A DNA stretch of 64,000 nt from Sphingomonas sp. (GCF_017745215.1 NZ_JAGHZV010000021.1:1-64000), one strand, 5' to 3'. Positions 1 to 8,852 are shown, numbered from the stretch's first letter. The notes: generated by a model not told the origin, from the letters alone. A program made the numbers and translations.

Positions 1-14
1 AGTATTCTATGGGA

Positions 15-70
15 GGCCGGGTGGGGGAGCGGGCTGGTGCCGTCTCGAAATGCGCTCTTCCGCGCATTTC
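15..70. repeat. Palindromic repeat family A, copy 1 (right half)
   Basis: A GC-rich core at 15-41 matches the right arm of three larger elements in this window (6806-6941, 19613-19732, 42345-42525). It is followed, as in the other copies, by a separate small hairpin at 47-70 (GAAATGCG paired with CGCATTTC around a CTCTTCCG loop region). The left arm would lie before base 1, so the element is cut by the window edge. Confidence 0.8.
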
Positions 71-97
71 CAAACGGGCTCTCAGCTCACCTAGTTC

Positions 98-123
98 GTC
101 ATCCCGGCTTTCGCCGGGACGAC
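98..123. repeat. Short palindromic repeat family C, single hairpin
   Basis: GTCATCCCGG at the left and CCGGGACGAC at the right form a hairpin around CTTTCG. The same sequence occurs as a double hairpin at 48161-48240 and as a fragment at 26832-26849. It lies just past the stop codon of the DUF445 gene and may act as a transcript 3' end. This type of GTCATCCCGGC repeat is common between genes in proteobacteria. Confidence 0.75.
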
Positions 124-141
124 GGATGATGTTGAATCAGC

Positions 142-1407
142 TCAAAGCAGCACGTCGACCGTGTGGATCGCCACCCCCACCAGCCCGCCGACCAGCGTGC
201 CGTTGATCCGGATATACTGGAGGTCGCGCCCCACGGTGTTCTCGAGCCGGGCGGTCAGCGTCTCGGTGTCCCAGCCGCGGATCGTGTCCGAGACCAGCCG
301 CACGATCGAATCGCCATAGTCCGCCGCGATCCCCACCGCGGCGCGGCGCACGAAGCGGTTGATCGTGTCGGCGAGCCGCCGGTCGTGCTGGAGCGTGTCG
401 CCGAACTGCTTGAGCGCCTCGCCGAGCCTGCCCGCGGTGACGCGCTCGGGATCGCGCGCGGCGCGGAGCATCGCGGCGCGGCTCTGCTCCCACAGCCCGT
501 CGATCCAGCGCTGGAAGGCCTGGTTCTCGAGCATCTCCTCCTTGAACGACTCGACCCGCGCGCGCAGCTCGGCGTCGGTCTGGAGCCGCTCGGCGAGCGT
601 CACCAGCCCGTCCTCGGCGCGCAGGCGCAGCGAATGGCGGGGATCCTCGGCCATGTCGTCGAGCAGCTTGTGCAGCCCGTCGATGAGCTTGTTCGACACC
701 GTCTCGTCGAGCCCGGTCCAGCGCATCAGCGAGCCCGAGCGCTCGTGCACCATCGCCCGGATCAGGTGCTCGTTGCCGGCGAGCACGCGCGCCGCCCAGC
801 GGATCATCCCGTCGAGCAGCGGCTTGTGGCGGCCGTTGGCGATCGCCGCGCCCAGCGCCTGGCCGAACAGCGGCGCGAGCTCGATCGCGCGGAGGCGACC
901 TGCGATCGCGGTCTTGGCCATCCCACCCAGCCGCTCGGGATCGAGCGATTCGAGCGCGTCGGCAGCGAGCCGCGAGGCGCCCGCGCCGATCCGCCCGCTC
1001 GACCGTTCGGGATCGGCGAGCCAGCGCCCCGCCGCGCTCGCGAGATCGAGCCGCTGCATCCGCCGCGCGACCACCCGCGCGGTGAGGAAATTGTCGCGCA
1101 GGAACTGGCCGAGCGTATCGGCGATCCGGTCCTTGTTGCGCGGCACGATCGCGGTGTGCGGGATCGGCAGGCCGAGCGGGTGGCGGAACAGCGCCGTCAC
1201 CGCGAACCAGTCGGCGAGCCCGCCGACCATCGCCGCCTCGGCAAAGGCGCGGACGAAGCCGGCCCAGCCGTGATGCGGCTCCAGCGCGCGCGCGGCGAGG
1301 AACAGCAGCGCCATCGCGACGAGCAGCCCGGCCGCGATCCGGCGCATCCGGCGCAGGGCCGGCGGCACCGGCTCGGAAGCGAGAGGAGCGCGCACGAAGG
1401 ACTTCAT
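142..1407 (-). CDS. DUF445 family membrane-associated protein
   Basis: The 421-residue product has one hydrophobic segment near residues 24-42. It is followed by the hallmark of DUF445 proteins, a stretch with AMVGGLADWFAVTALFRHP (about residues 59-77), then a long helical region rich in charged residues. The biochemical role of the family is unknown; members are thought to sit on the inner membrane. It is the last gene of a minus-strand operon, starting 31 bases after the RND permease stop, so it is probably co-transcribed with the efflux genes. A functional link to efflux is inferred from position only. The family assignment is firm. Confidence 0.85.
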   Translation of the reverse strand: MKSFVRAPLASEPVPPALRRMRRIAAGLLVAMALLFLAARALEPHHGWAGFVRAFAEAAMVGGLADWFAVTALFRHPLGLPIPHTAIVPRNKDRIADTLGQFLRDNFLTARVVARRMQRLDLASAAGRWLADPERSSGRIGAGASRLAADALESLDPERLGGMAKTAIAGRLRAIELAPLFGQALGAAIANGRHKPLLDGMIRWAARVLAGNEHLIRAMVHERSGSLMRWTGLDETVSNKLIDGLHKLLDDMAEDPRHSLRLRAEDGLVTLAERLQTDAELRARVESFKEEMLENQAFQRWIDGLWEQSRAAMLRAARDPERVTAGRLGEALKQFGDTLQHDRRLADTINRFVRRAAVGIAADYGDSIVRLVSDTIRGWDTETLTARLENTVGRDLQYIRINGTLVGGLVGVAIHTVDVLL

Positions 1408-1438
1408 GCGCGCTCCAATCGTTCAATCGCCCGCAAGT

Positions 1439-4400
1439 TCACTCGGCCGGGTGCGGCCCGCCGTCGCCATAGCCGAGCTGGCCGCCCGGCTGGTGCTCGA
1501 TCGTCCGCCCGCCGGGGCCGTGCTCGTCGCCCGGCGTATAGGTGAGCAGGCGGCGGCGCAGCTTGGGCCCGAGCCAGTTCTCGACACCCGTCGCCAGGCT
1601 GAAGCTCGCCGGCACGATCACCAGCGTGAGCAAGGTCGACAGGATCAGCCCGCCGATCACGGTGATGCCCATCGGCGCGCGCGACGAGGAATCGCCGCTG
1701 AGCGCCAGCGCGGTCGGCACCATGCCGGCGACCATCGCGACCGTGGTCATCACGATCGGCTGGGCGCGCTTGTGCCCCGCGTCGACCAGCGCGGTGAACT
1801 TGTCGACGCCCTTGTTCATCTCCTCGAGCGCGAAGTCGATCAGCAGGATCGAGTTCTTCGCGACGATGCCGAACAGCATCAGGATGCCGATCAGCACCGG
1901 CATCGAGATGGGATTGCCGGTGATCCACAGCCCGACCAGTCCCCCGAGCGGCGCGAGCAGCAGCGAGCCCATGTTCACCAGCGGCGACATGAAGCGGCGA
2001 TACAGCAGCACCAGCACCGCGAAGACGAGGAAGATGCCCGCCATCAGCGCGATGATGAAATTGTACAGCATCTCGGCCTGCCATTTGTCGGCACCGACCT
2101 TGAGCTCGGTGACGCCGGTGGGCAGGTGCTTGATCGAGGTCTGCGCCTCGATCTCCGAACGCGCCTCGCCCGAGATATAGGATTTGCCGGTCTTGGGATC
2201 GGTCGCGAGATCGGCGCCGATGACGACGCGGCGCTGCTGGTTCAGCCGCTCGATCTTGGTCGGGCCCTGGCCGAGCGTGATGTCGGCGATGACCCCGAGC
2301 GGGACCGAGGCGCCCGACTGGGTCTGCACCGGCATGTTGCGGATCGTGTCGAGCCGCGAGCGCGCATCCTGGCGAAGCGCGACATGGATCGGGATCTGGC
2401 GATCGGAGAGCGAGAATTTGGCGCTGTTCTGCTGGATGTCGCCAAGCGTCGCGATGCGGATCGCGTTGCTGAGCGCCGCGGTGGTGACGCCCATGCTCGC
2501 GGCCAGATCGGTGCGCGGCTTGATCACGATCTCGGGCCGGTTGAGGTCGCCGGCGATGCGCGGCGCGACCAGCGTCTTGAGCTTCGACATCTGGTCGACC
2601 AGCGTGAGCGCGGTCTTGGTCAGCAGCTCGGGATCCTCGCCGCCCAGCGTCACGGTGACCGCGCGGCCGTTCGACCCCCAGCCGCCCTGCGCGCGGAAGC
2701 TCACCCGCGCATCGGCGACCTTGAGCAGCTCGGGCGTGAGCCGGCGCGTGAAGTCGTCGCTCGTCTCGGTGCGATCCTCCTTGAGCATCAGCGTCACGCG
2801 GCCGGCGCCTTCGCTGCCGCGCTCGTAGACATGCGCGACATTGGCCTCGGGACGCAGCTTGTCGGCGACCTGGCGGACGACGCGGTCGGTCTGCTCCAGC
2901 GTGGTGCCGGGCACCATCTCGATGTTGGCCGTCACCTGGTCCTGGTCCTGGATCGGCTGGAAGGTCATCGGGATCGGCCCGAAGAAGCCGAGCCAGATCG
3001 TCAGCCCCAGCGCCACCGCGCCCGCCACCACCGCCGACCAGCGGTGCATCAGCGTCCAGCGCAGCAACTTGGTGTAGTTGTTCATCAGCCAGCCTTCGCC
3101 GTGCGGGCGATGGCCTTTGGCCTTGAGGAAATAGGCCGCGATCATCGGCGTGACGAGCCGCGCCACCGCAAGGCTCATCAGCACCGAGGCGACGACGGTG
3201 AGGCCGAAGTTCTTGAAGAACTGGCCCGCCACGCCGGGCATCAGGCCGACGGGCAGGAACACCGCGACGATCGACATGGTGGTGGCGAGCACCGCGACGC
3301 CGATCTCGTCCGCCGCGTCGATCGCGGCCTGATAGGCGGTCTTGCCCATCCGCATGTGGCGGACGATGTTCTCGATCTCCACGATCGCGTCGTCGACGAG
3401 CACGCCCGCCACCAGGCTCAATGCGAGCAGCGTCATCTGGTTCAGCGTGAAGCCGAGCAGGTCCATGAACCAGAAGCTCGGGATCGCCGAGAGCGGGATC
3501 GCCAGCGCCGAGATGAAGGTCGCGCGCCAGTCGCGCAGGAACAGCAGCACCACGATCACCGCGAGCACCGCGCCCTCGATCATCGCCTCCATCGCCGAAT
3601 GATATTGCTCCTCGGCATATTTGCTGGCGTTCGAGAGCAGCTCGAAATGGACCTTGGGGTTGCGCGCCTCGAGCTCCTTCAGCTTCTTCTCGGTCTCGTG
3701 GAAGATGGTGACGTCCGACGCGCCCTTGGCGCGCTGGATGTCGAACGAGATCACCGGCTTGCCGTCGTAGCGCGCGGTGCTGGTCAGCTCGGCGTAGGAA
3801 TCATTGACCTGGCCCAGGTCGGCGAGCTGCACGGTGCGCCCGCCGCCCACCGCGATCTGCGCCTGGCCGAGCGCATAGGCGTCCTTGGCGTTGCCGAGCA
3901 CGCGGACCGACTGCTGCGAGCCCGAGATCTCGGCGCGGCCGCCCGCAGCGTTCATGTTCACCTGGCGCAGCTGCTGGTTCACCTGGCTCGCGGTGATCCC
4001 ATAGGACTGGAGCTTGGCCGGATCGAGCTCGACGCGGATCTCGCGGTCGACGCCGCCGTTGCGGCTCACCGCGGACATGCCGTTGATCGCGAGCAGCTCC
4101 TTCGACACGGTGTTGTCGATGTACCAGCTCAGCTGCTCGACGGTCATGTCGGGCGCCACTGCGGTGAAGCTGGCGATGTCGTTCTGGCTCGCCGAATCGA
4201 CGCGGCCGATCTGCGGCTCGAGGATGCCGTCGGGCAGGTCCGAGCGGATCTGCTGGATCGCGCTGCGCACGTCCTCCACCGCGCGGTCGATCGGCGTGCC
4301 GAGCTCGAGCTGCACCACGGTGACGGAGTTGCCCTCGGTCACCGTCGAGTTGATCTCGTCGATGCCCTGGAGGCTGCGCACCGAAGCCTCGACCTTCTGG

Positions 4401-4600
4401 GTGATCTGCGTCTCGAGCTCGCTCGGCGCGGCGCCGGGCTGCGAGATCGAGATCCAGACGACGGGAAAGTCGATGTCCGGGCTGTTGTTCACGTCCATCC
4501 GCCCGAAGGCGAGCAGGCCGGCGATGGTGAGGAACAGGAACAGGACGATCGGCGGAACCGGGTTCCGGATCGCCCATGCCGAGATGTTGCGGAAGCTCAT
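1439..4600 (-). CDS. RND-family efflux transporter permease
   Basis: The 1053-residue inner-membrane protein has the normal length of HAE1/AcrB-type RND permeases. The first transmembrane helix follows a short cytoplasmic start (MSFRNISAWAIRNPVPP). The fourth-helix motif LVAGVLVDDAIVEIEN holds the two proton-relay aspartates near residues 402-403. A second GIVAKNSILLIDFA-type helix is present in the C-terminal half. It should export small hydrophobic compounds, driven by the proton gradient, with the adaptor encoded directly upstream. The adaptor stop codon and this start are one base apart. No TolC-like outer-membrane gene lies in the window, so the complex probably borrows one. The substrate cannot be told from sequence. 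Confidence 0.95.
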   Translation of the reverse strand: MSFRNISAWAIRNPVPPIVLFLFLTIAGLLAFGRMDVNNSPDIDFPVVWISISQPGAAPSELETQITQKVEASVRSLQGIDEINSTVTEGNSVTVVQLELGTPIDRAVEDVRSAIQQIRSDLPDGILEPQIGRVDSASQNDIASFTAVAPDMTVEQLSWYIDNTVSKELLAINGMSAVSRNGGVDREIRVELDPAKLQSYGITASQVNQQLRQVNMNAAGGRAEISGSQQSVRVLGNAKDAYALGQAQIAVGGGRTVQLADLGQVNDSYAELTSTARYDGKPVISFDIQRAKGASDVTIFHETEKKLKELEARNPKVHFELLSNASKYAEEQYHSAMEAMIEGAVLAVIVVLLFLRDWRATFISALAIPLSAIPSFWFMDLLGFTLNQMTLLALSLVAGVLVDDAIVEIENIVRHMRMGKTAYQAAIDAADEIGVAVLATTMSIVAVFLPVGLMPGVAGQFFKNFGLTVVASVLMSLAVARLVTPMIAAYFLKAKGHRPHGEGWLMNNYTKLLRWTLMHRWSAVVAGAVALGLTIWLGFFGPIPMTFQPIQDQDQVTANIEMVPGTTLEQTDRVVRQVADKLRPEANVAHVYERGSEGAGRVTLMLKEDRTETSDDFTRRLTPELLKVADARVSFRAQGGWGSNGRAVTVTLGGEDPELLTKTALTLVDQMSKLKTLVAPRIAGDLNRPEIVIKPRTDLAASMGVTTAALSNAIRIATLGDIQQNSAKFSLSDRQIPIHVALRQDARSRLDTIRNMPVQTQSGASVPLGVIADITLGQGPTKIERLNQQRRVVIGADLATDPKTGKSYISGEARSEIEAQTSIKHLPTGVTELKVGADKWQAEMLYNFIIALMAGIFLVFAVLVLLYRRFMSPLVNMGSLLLAPLGGLVGLWITGNPISMPVLIGILMLFGIVAKNSILLIDFALEEMNKGVDKFTALVDAGHKRAQPIVMTTVAMVAGMVPTALALSGDSSSRAPMGITVIGGLILSTLLTLVIVPASFSLATGVENWLGPKLRRRLLTYTPGDEHGPGGRTIEHQPGGQLGYGDGGPHPAE

Positions 4601-4601
4601 C

Positions 4602-5810
4602 TCACTGCCCCTTCTTGAGGACCGGGTTGACCTTCTGGCCGGGCGTGAGGAAAGCGCCGGCGGTCAGCACCACCTTCTCGCTGCCGGTCAGGCCCTTGGT
4701 GATCGCCACGCCGGTGTCCGAAACGTCGCCGGTGGTGACGAAGCGCTGCTCGGCTTCGTTCCGGGCGTTGACGATATAGACGTAGTTGCGGTTCTGCTCG
4801 TCGGTCTGCACCGCCGATTGCGGCAGCAGCGGCACGTTCTGCGTGCCCGTGCTGATCGTCGCCGAGGCGAACCCGCCCGGGCGCAGCGCCGGATTATAGG
4901 CGAGCTGGACGCGCGCGATGCCCTGGCGCGTTGTCGGGTCGATCACCGGCGCCACCTGCCACACCGGCCCGGTGAAGACGGCGTCGCTGCCCACCGGCCG
5001 CACCGTCGCGACCGAGCCGACATGGACCTTCTGGAGATCGGCCTCGGCAAGCTGCGCGCGCAGCTCCATCTCGCCGCCCTTGGCCAGGCGGAAGAGGACG
5101 CCGCTCCCCGAGCTGACGATCTGGCCCGGCTCGACCTGGCGGGTGAGCACCAGCCCGGCGGCGGGCGCCCGGATGTAGAGCCGGTTATTGCGCGCGCGCG
5201 TCTCGGCGAGCTGCGCCTCGGCGACGCGGACCCGCGCCATCGCCGAATCGCGAGTCGCGGTCTTCTGGTCGATATCGGCCTTGGAGACGAAGCCATTGCT
5301 CACGAGCTTCTGCGCGCGCTCGAGGTTCGACTGGGCGAGCTGCGCATCGGCGCGCGCCACGCGCACCTGCGCGGCGAGCGATTCGGCGGTCTGCACCTGC
5401 ACCGAGCGGTCGATCGTCGCGAGCACCTGCCCGGCCGCGACCCATTGGCCCGGCTCGACGAGCACGGCGTTGACCAGCCCGCCCTCGCCCGGAACGCCCA
5501 CCGGCATCTCGCGCTTGGCGGCGAGCGATCCGGTGCCGCTCACCTGCTCGGAGAGCGCCGAATTGCCCGGCACCGCGACCGTGACGGTCGGGATCTGCGC
5601 GTTCGACTTGGCGGTCTTGCCCGCGGCGGCCGAAGCCGGCGCCTTGGCGGCGTCGCCGCCCTTGCGGCCCATCATCATGAACCCGGCGACGATGACCAGG
5701 AGGATCGCGAGAATCGCGACCACCCACGGCCAGCGCCGGCGCTGCACGGTCTCGTCGCCGCTCAGAGTCAGCTGGTCGTCTCTCCCGAACATCCTTGCCT
5801 CATAGTTCAT
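4602..5810 (-). CDS. RND periplasmic adaptor subunit (HlyD/MFP family)
   Basis: The roughly 402-residue product has an N-terminal membrane anchor (WPWVVAILAILLVIVAGF, about residues 25-42). It then shows the biotinyl-lipoyl, helical hairpin and beta-barrel order of membrane fusion proteins. Visible signatures are GEGGLVNAVLVEPGQWVAAGQVLATID and a matching lipoyl half with YIRAPAAGLVLTRQVEPGQ. It links the permease to an outer-membrane channel. I start it at the ATG at 5810, which has GGGGGA ten bases upstream; an ATG at 5819 and a longer form from 5831 are in frame but poorly spaced. It is the first gene of the efflux operon, behind the promoter at 5856-5884. Confidence 0.92.
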   Translation of the reverse strand: MNYEARMFGRDDQLTLSGDETVQRRRWPWVVAILAILLVIVAGFMMMGRKGGDAAKAPASAAAGKTAKSNAQIPTVTVAVPGNSALSEQVSGTGSLAAKREMPVGVPGEGGLVNAVLVEPGQWVAAGQVLATIDRSVQVQTAESLAAQVRVARADAQLAQSNLERAQKLVSNGFVSKADIDQKTATRDSAMARVRVAEAQLAETRARNNRLYIRAPAAGLVLTRQVEPGQIVSSGSGVLFRLAKGGEMELRAQLAEADLQKVHVGSVATVRPVGSDAVFTGPVWQVAPVIDPTTRQGIARVQLAYNPALRPGGFASATISTGTQNVPLLPQSAVQTDEQNRNYVYIVNARNEAEQRFVTTGDVSDTGVAITKGLTGSEKVVLTAGAFLTPGQKVNPVLKKGQ

Positions 5811-5855
5811 GTGCGTCATGTCCCCCGGCACAGCGGATCGCCAGCCAGACGCACT

Positions 5856-5884
5856 GTATTAGAAGAATAAGGCACCAACCACAA
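5856..5884 (-). promoter_or_regulatory. Sigma-70-like promoter of the efflux operon
   Basis: On the minus strand TTGTGG (5884-5879) and TAATAC (5861-5856) are separated by exactly 17 bases, a good match to -35 and -10 boxes. Transcription would start about 40 bases before the adaptor start codon. No regulator gene is adjacent, and I see no clear operator palindrome over it. Confidence 0.6.
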
Positions 5885-6068
5885 GCGGTCGTTTTGCCCC
5901 CCGCGGCGCCTTGCCCGCTTTTGTTCGCAACCGCAACCCGAGCCGCCGCGCCGCGCCGCGGCAAAGGGGCAGAACACCGCGCGCGATAATCGCGCTTGCA
6001 TTGCGCGCGCCATGGCGCGACCTTCCGCGCCGGCGCCGCGGGGAACGGGCCGGAACGAGGAGAAGACA

Positions 6069-6326
6069 ATGTCCATTCTGGGATGGCTCTTGATCGGCCT
6101 GGTCGCTGGGGCGCTCGGCAAGCTCATCATGCCGGGCAAGGATCCCGGCGGCATCATCGTGACGATCCTGCTCGGCATCGCCGGCGCGCTGCTCGCCAAG
6201 GTGCTGACGCCGATGATGGGGATCGTGATCGTCGACTGGACGTGGCAGGCCTTCGCCGCCGCGACCGCCGGCGCGATCATCCTGCTCGCGGTCTATCGCC
6301 TGGTGATGGCCAAGCGCACGCGCTGA
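6069..6326 (+). CDS. GlsB/YeaQ/YmgE family small membrane protein
   Basis: The 85-residue product has three hydrophobic segments and glycine-rich packing (LLIGLVAGALGKLIMPGKDPGG, then IVTILLGIAGALLAK). This is the typical pattern of the transglycosylase-associated or GlsB/YeaQ/YmgE family, whose members are often stress-induced inner-membrane proteins of unknown mechanism. The start at 6069 is set by the strong AGGAGAAG ribosome-binding site just before it. A related gene (6452-6712) faces it across a shared terminator. Confidence 0.9.
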   Translation: MSILGWLLIGLVAGALGKLIMPGKDPGGIIVTILLGIAGALLAKVLTPMMGIVIVDWTWQAFAAATAGAIILLAVYRLVMAKRTR

Positions 6327-6387
6327 GAGCTTCGCTGGCGGTGCGCCGGGAGGCGGGCTCCCGAACGAACAAGGCCCGAACGAAGAA

Positions 6388-6412
6388 GGGCCGCCCTGGG
6401 GCGGCCCTTTTT
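6388..6412. terminator. Rho-independent terminator, probably bidirectional
   Basis: GGGCCGCC and GGCGGCCC form an 8-bp GC stem with a four-base loop, followed by TTTTT on the plus strand. On the minus strand the same stem is followed by TTCTT. It sits between the two convergent GlsB-type genes and could end both transcripts. Confidence 0.88.
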
Positions 6413-6451
6413 GCTATCCGGTCCGGACGCAAATCCGCGCCGGCTGCGCGC

Positions 6452-6712
6452 CTAGCGCAGCGCGCCCCGGCGGAAGAGGTTGACGATTCCGAGCAGGATG
6501 ATCGCGCCGAACAGCGAGACGACGAAGGTCTGCACCGTCACGACGCCGTCGTTGATGTCGCCGCTCGAGAGCAGCCAGCCGCCGATCATCGCGCCGACGA
6601 TTCCGACGACGATGTTCAAGAGAACGCCCTGCTGGGCGTCGGTACGCATCACGATGCTCGCCAGCCAGCCGACGACGCCGCCGATGACGAGCCAGACAAT
6701 CAGTCCAACCAT
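6452..6712 (-). CDS. GlsB/YeaQ/YmgE family small membrane protein (second copy)
   Basis: The 86-residue product starts MVGLIVWLVIGGVVGWLASIVM and contains NIVVGIVGAMIGGWLL. These are again the three-helix glycine-rich features of the GlsB/YeaQ/YmgE family. It is diverged from the 6069-6326 protein and has a polar linker (SSGDINDGVV) between helices two and three. The ATG at 6712 follows a GGAGGGAG ribosome-binding site. A longer in-frame reading exists but extends into the palindromic repeat upstream and is not credible. Confidence 0.88.
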   Translation of the reverse strand: MVGLIVWLVIGGVVGWLASIVMRTDAQQGVLLNIVVGIVGAMIGGWLLSSGDINDGVVTVQTFVVSLFGAIILLGIVNLFRRGALR

Positions 6713-6805
6713 GGGTTTCACTCCCTCCGTTACGCCTGCGTTCGCAGGCCGTGTGAAGGGAAGAAGTCGCAATGCGGGGAGTTGGTTCCGCGCGGGGGTC
6801 GTTTG

Positions 6806-6941
6806 AAGACGCGCCGCGGCGCGTCTTGCGGTGCCGGCCCGCTCCCCCTCCCGGCCGCCCAACGGAAGTTTATTCAATGGGTGGCCGGAAGGGGGAGCGG
6901 GCCGGCACCGCCTGGGAAACTCGCTCTTCCGCGAGTTTCCC
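6806..6941. repeat. Palindromic repeat family A, copy 2
   Basis: This complete element has the order hairpin, core, centre, inverted core, hairpin. The left hairpin is AAGACGCGCC/GGCGCGTCTT (6806-6827). The cores at 6830-6856 and 6883-6909 are inverted repeats, nearly perfect over 27 bp. The centre carries AACGGAAGTTTATTC. The right hairpin (6914-6941) pairs GGGAAACTCG with CGAGTTTCCC. It lies between the GlsB-like gene and the end of sciP. Confidence 0.88.
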
Positions 6942-6952
6942 CAAGGAGATTC

Positions 6953-7252
6953 TCAGTATTTCTGCTGGCGCTCGTAGAGCGAGCGATAATGCTGGATGCG
7001 CGTGACGCGCAGCCCCGGCATGCCCGAGCGGTCGATCGCCCGCTGCCAGCCGGCGAATTCCTCGATGGTGAGGCTGTAGCGCTCGCACACCTCGTCGACG
7101 GTCAGGAGCCCGCCGTTGACGGCAGCGACCACTTCGGCCTTGCGACGCACCACCCATCGGGTCGTGCTCGGCGGCGGCAGCGAGTCCAGGGTCAGCGGCT
7201 CGCCGAGCGGGCCGATCACCTTTGCCGGACGGATCTTCTGGTTCTCAATCAT
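6953..7252 (-). CDS. sciP: CtrA inhibitor SciP (DUF1153)
   Basis: The 99-residue protein matches SciP along its length. Key segments are IGPLGEPLTLDSLPPP, the RRKAEVVAAVNGGLLTVDE helix-turn-helix, YSLTIEEFAGWQRAIDRSGMPGLRVTRIQ and a short basic tail. In Caulobacter SciP is a small DNA-binding factor that limits CtrA-driven transcription in late S phase. A similar role in cell-cycle or flagellar gene control is inferred here. A near-perfect GC palindrome (7270-7284) lies just before the start codon. The gene is monocistronic as far as can be seen. Confidence 0.93.
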   Translation of the reverse strand: MIENQKIRPAKVIGPLGEPLTLDSLPPPSTTRWVVRRKAEVVAAVNGGLLTVDEVCERYSLTIEEFAGWQRAIDRSGMPGLRVTRIQHYRSLYERQQKY

Positions 7253-7360
7253 CTACAACCTCGATCGGGGCGGGGGGCCCCCGCAATCAACTCGAACAGT
7301 GAAACGACCATATCGCCTGCGACTTGAACATCGACTGAAACGGCACGGTAAATGCCGCCT

Positions 7361-7588
7361 TCACGCCTCTTGCCAACGGGTTATCGCCGCCGCCATCAGC
7401 GTGTTGAACGCACCCTCCGGCGGCGCCAGCAGCAGGTCCACCGGCCCGCTGCCACCGATCCCGGCCTGCGCGCGCGCCGTGGGGCTCGCCGCCTGCCGCG
7501 CCGCGACGCCGACCAGCAGCACCGCCAGCTCGGTCGGCATCGCCGTGACGGCGAAGTCCCTTCCCAGTCTGGCGAAGCTCAAGTCCAC
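7361..7588 (-). CDS. Hypothetical protein, 75 residues
   Basis: This small open frame begins at a GTG (7588) with AGGA nine bases upstream and reads DLSFARLGRDFAVTAMPTEL, then an Ala/Gly-rich middle, ending in FNTLMAAAITRWQEA. Codon use is like the neighbours, and the frame stays open well upstream with no better start. I do not recognise the family. It lies between mnmA and sciP, divergent from mnmA, and could be part of the sciP transcript. Confidence 0.45.
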   Translation of the reverse strand: MDLSFARLGRDFAVTAMPTELAVLLVGVAARQAASPTARAQAGIGGSGPVDLLLAPPEGAFNTLMAAAITRWQEA

Positions 7589-7691
7589 TGAAGCGAATCC
7601 TACATCGTCGTTTCCGAAGGGGCCTTTTACCCGCGAGCGATGAAGGGGCCGTAAAGGCCGAGAAAACTGGCGCTTAACTTGTTGCGCACCT

Positions 7692-8813
7692 ATGTGGCGG
7701 CGGATGACCCCCGTCGATTTCCAATTGCCCGGCCCGATTTCGGCGCGCCGGATCGTCGTCGCCATGTCGGGCGGCGTCGATTCCTCGGTGGTGGCGGCCC
7801 TCGCCGCGCGCACCGGCGCCGAGACGATCGGCGTGACGCTCCAGCTCTACGATCACGGCGAAGCGGTGGGCCGCGCCGGCAGCTGCTGCGCCGGGCGCGA
7901 CATCCGCGACGCGCGCGCGGTGTGCGACCGGCTCGGCATCGCGCACTATGTCTTCGACCATGAGTCGAGCTTCCGCGAGACGGTGATCGACGATTTCGCC
8001 GACGAATATCTCGCCGGGCGCACGCCGATCCCCTGCGTGAAGTGCAACATGGGGCCGAAGTTCACCGACCTGCTCGCGCTCGCGCGCGATCTCGGCGCCG
8101 ACTGTCTCGCGACGGGACATTATGTCCGGCGATTCGCCGGCCCCGACGGCGCCGAACTGCACCGCGCCGCCGATCCCGCGCGCGACCAGAGCTATTTCCT
8201 GTTCGCGACCACGCCCGCGCAGCTCGACTATCTGCGCTTCCCGCTGGGCGGCATGCCCAAGCCCCGGGTGCGCGAGCTCGCCGCCGAGCTCGGCCTCGGC
8301 GTCGCCGCCAAGCCCGACAGCCAGGACATCTGCTTCGTCCCCGACGGCGACTATGCGCGGCTGGTCAGGAAGCTGCGCCCCGACGCCGAGACCAGCGGCG
8401 ACATCGTCGACGAGGCCGGACGCAAGCTCGGCGAGCACAAGGGGCTGATCCACTTCACGGTGGGCCAGCGCCGCGGGCTCGAGATCGGCGGCGCGCCCGA
8501 GCCGCTCTATGTCCTGCGCCTCGATGCGGCCGAGCGCCGGATGGTGGTGGGGCCGAAGCGCGCGCTCGCGGTACGCGCGGCGCGGATCGAGGGGATCAAC
8601 TGGCTCGGCGGCAGCCACCAGGGGCCGATGACCGCCAAGGTGCGCTCGCTGGCCAAGCCCGTGCCCGCGCGGCTCGACGGCGACCGCGTGGTGTTCGACA
8701 CCCCCGAATATGGCGTCGCCCCCGGCCAGGCCGCAGTGCTCTACGCCGGCGACCGCGTGCTCGGCGGCGGCTGGATCGCGGAAACCGAACGCGCCGAGCT
8801 GCTCCCCGCCTGA
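7692..8813 (+). CDS. mnmA: tRNA-specific 2-thiouridylase MnmA
   Basis: The 373-residue product should thiolate U34 of Lys, Glu and Gln tRNAs, using ATP and a relayed persulfide. It shows the PP-loop SGGVDSS (residues 26-32). One catalytic cysteine lies in PCVKCN (about residue 115) and the second in SQDICFVPDGDY (about residue 214). The TGHYVR motif and the C-terminal beta-barrel domain complete the family pattern. An ATG four codons downstream (7704) is an equally possible start; neither has a strong ribosome-binding site. MnmE and MnmG, which modify the same wobble base, are encoded near 55-58 kb. Confidence 0.96.
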   Translation: MWRRMTPVDFQLPGPISARRIVVAMSGGVDSSVVAALAARTGAETIGVTLQLYDHGEAVGRAGSCCAGRDIRDARAVCDRLGIAHYVFDHESSFRETVIDDFADEYLAGRTPIPCVKCNMGPKFTDLLALARDLGADCLATGHYVRRFAGPDGAELHRAADPARDQSYFLFATTPAQLDYLRFPLGGMPKPRVRELAAELGLGVAAKPDSQDICFVPDGDYARLVRKLRPDAETSGDIVDEAGRKLGEHKGLIHFTVGQRRGLEIGGAPEPLYVLRLDAAERRMVVGPKRALAVRAARIEGINWLGGSHQGPMTAKVRSLAKPVPARLDGDRVVFDTPEYGVAPGQAAVLYAGDRVLGGGWIAETERAELLPA

Positions 8814-8852
8814 GATGCGCCTCACGGCGGCAGGCACGGCTTCAAAAGCGGA

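Noticed and set aside
1406..4618. Very long plus-strand open frame opposite the RND permease, and similar long antisense frames elsewhere (for example 12987-17489, 27404-30823)
   Set aside because: GC-rich codons make the opposite strand free of stops. The translations are Arg/Ala/His-rich with no domain, while the other strand holds recognisable genes.
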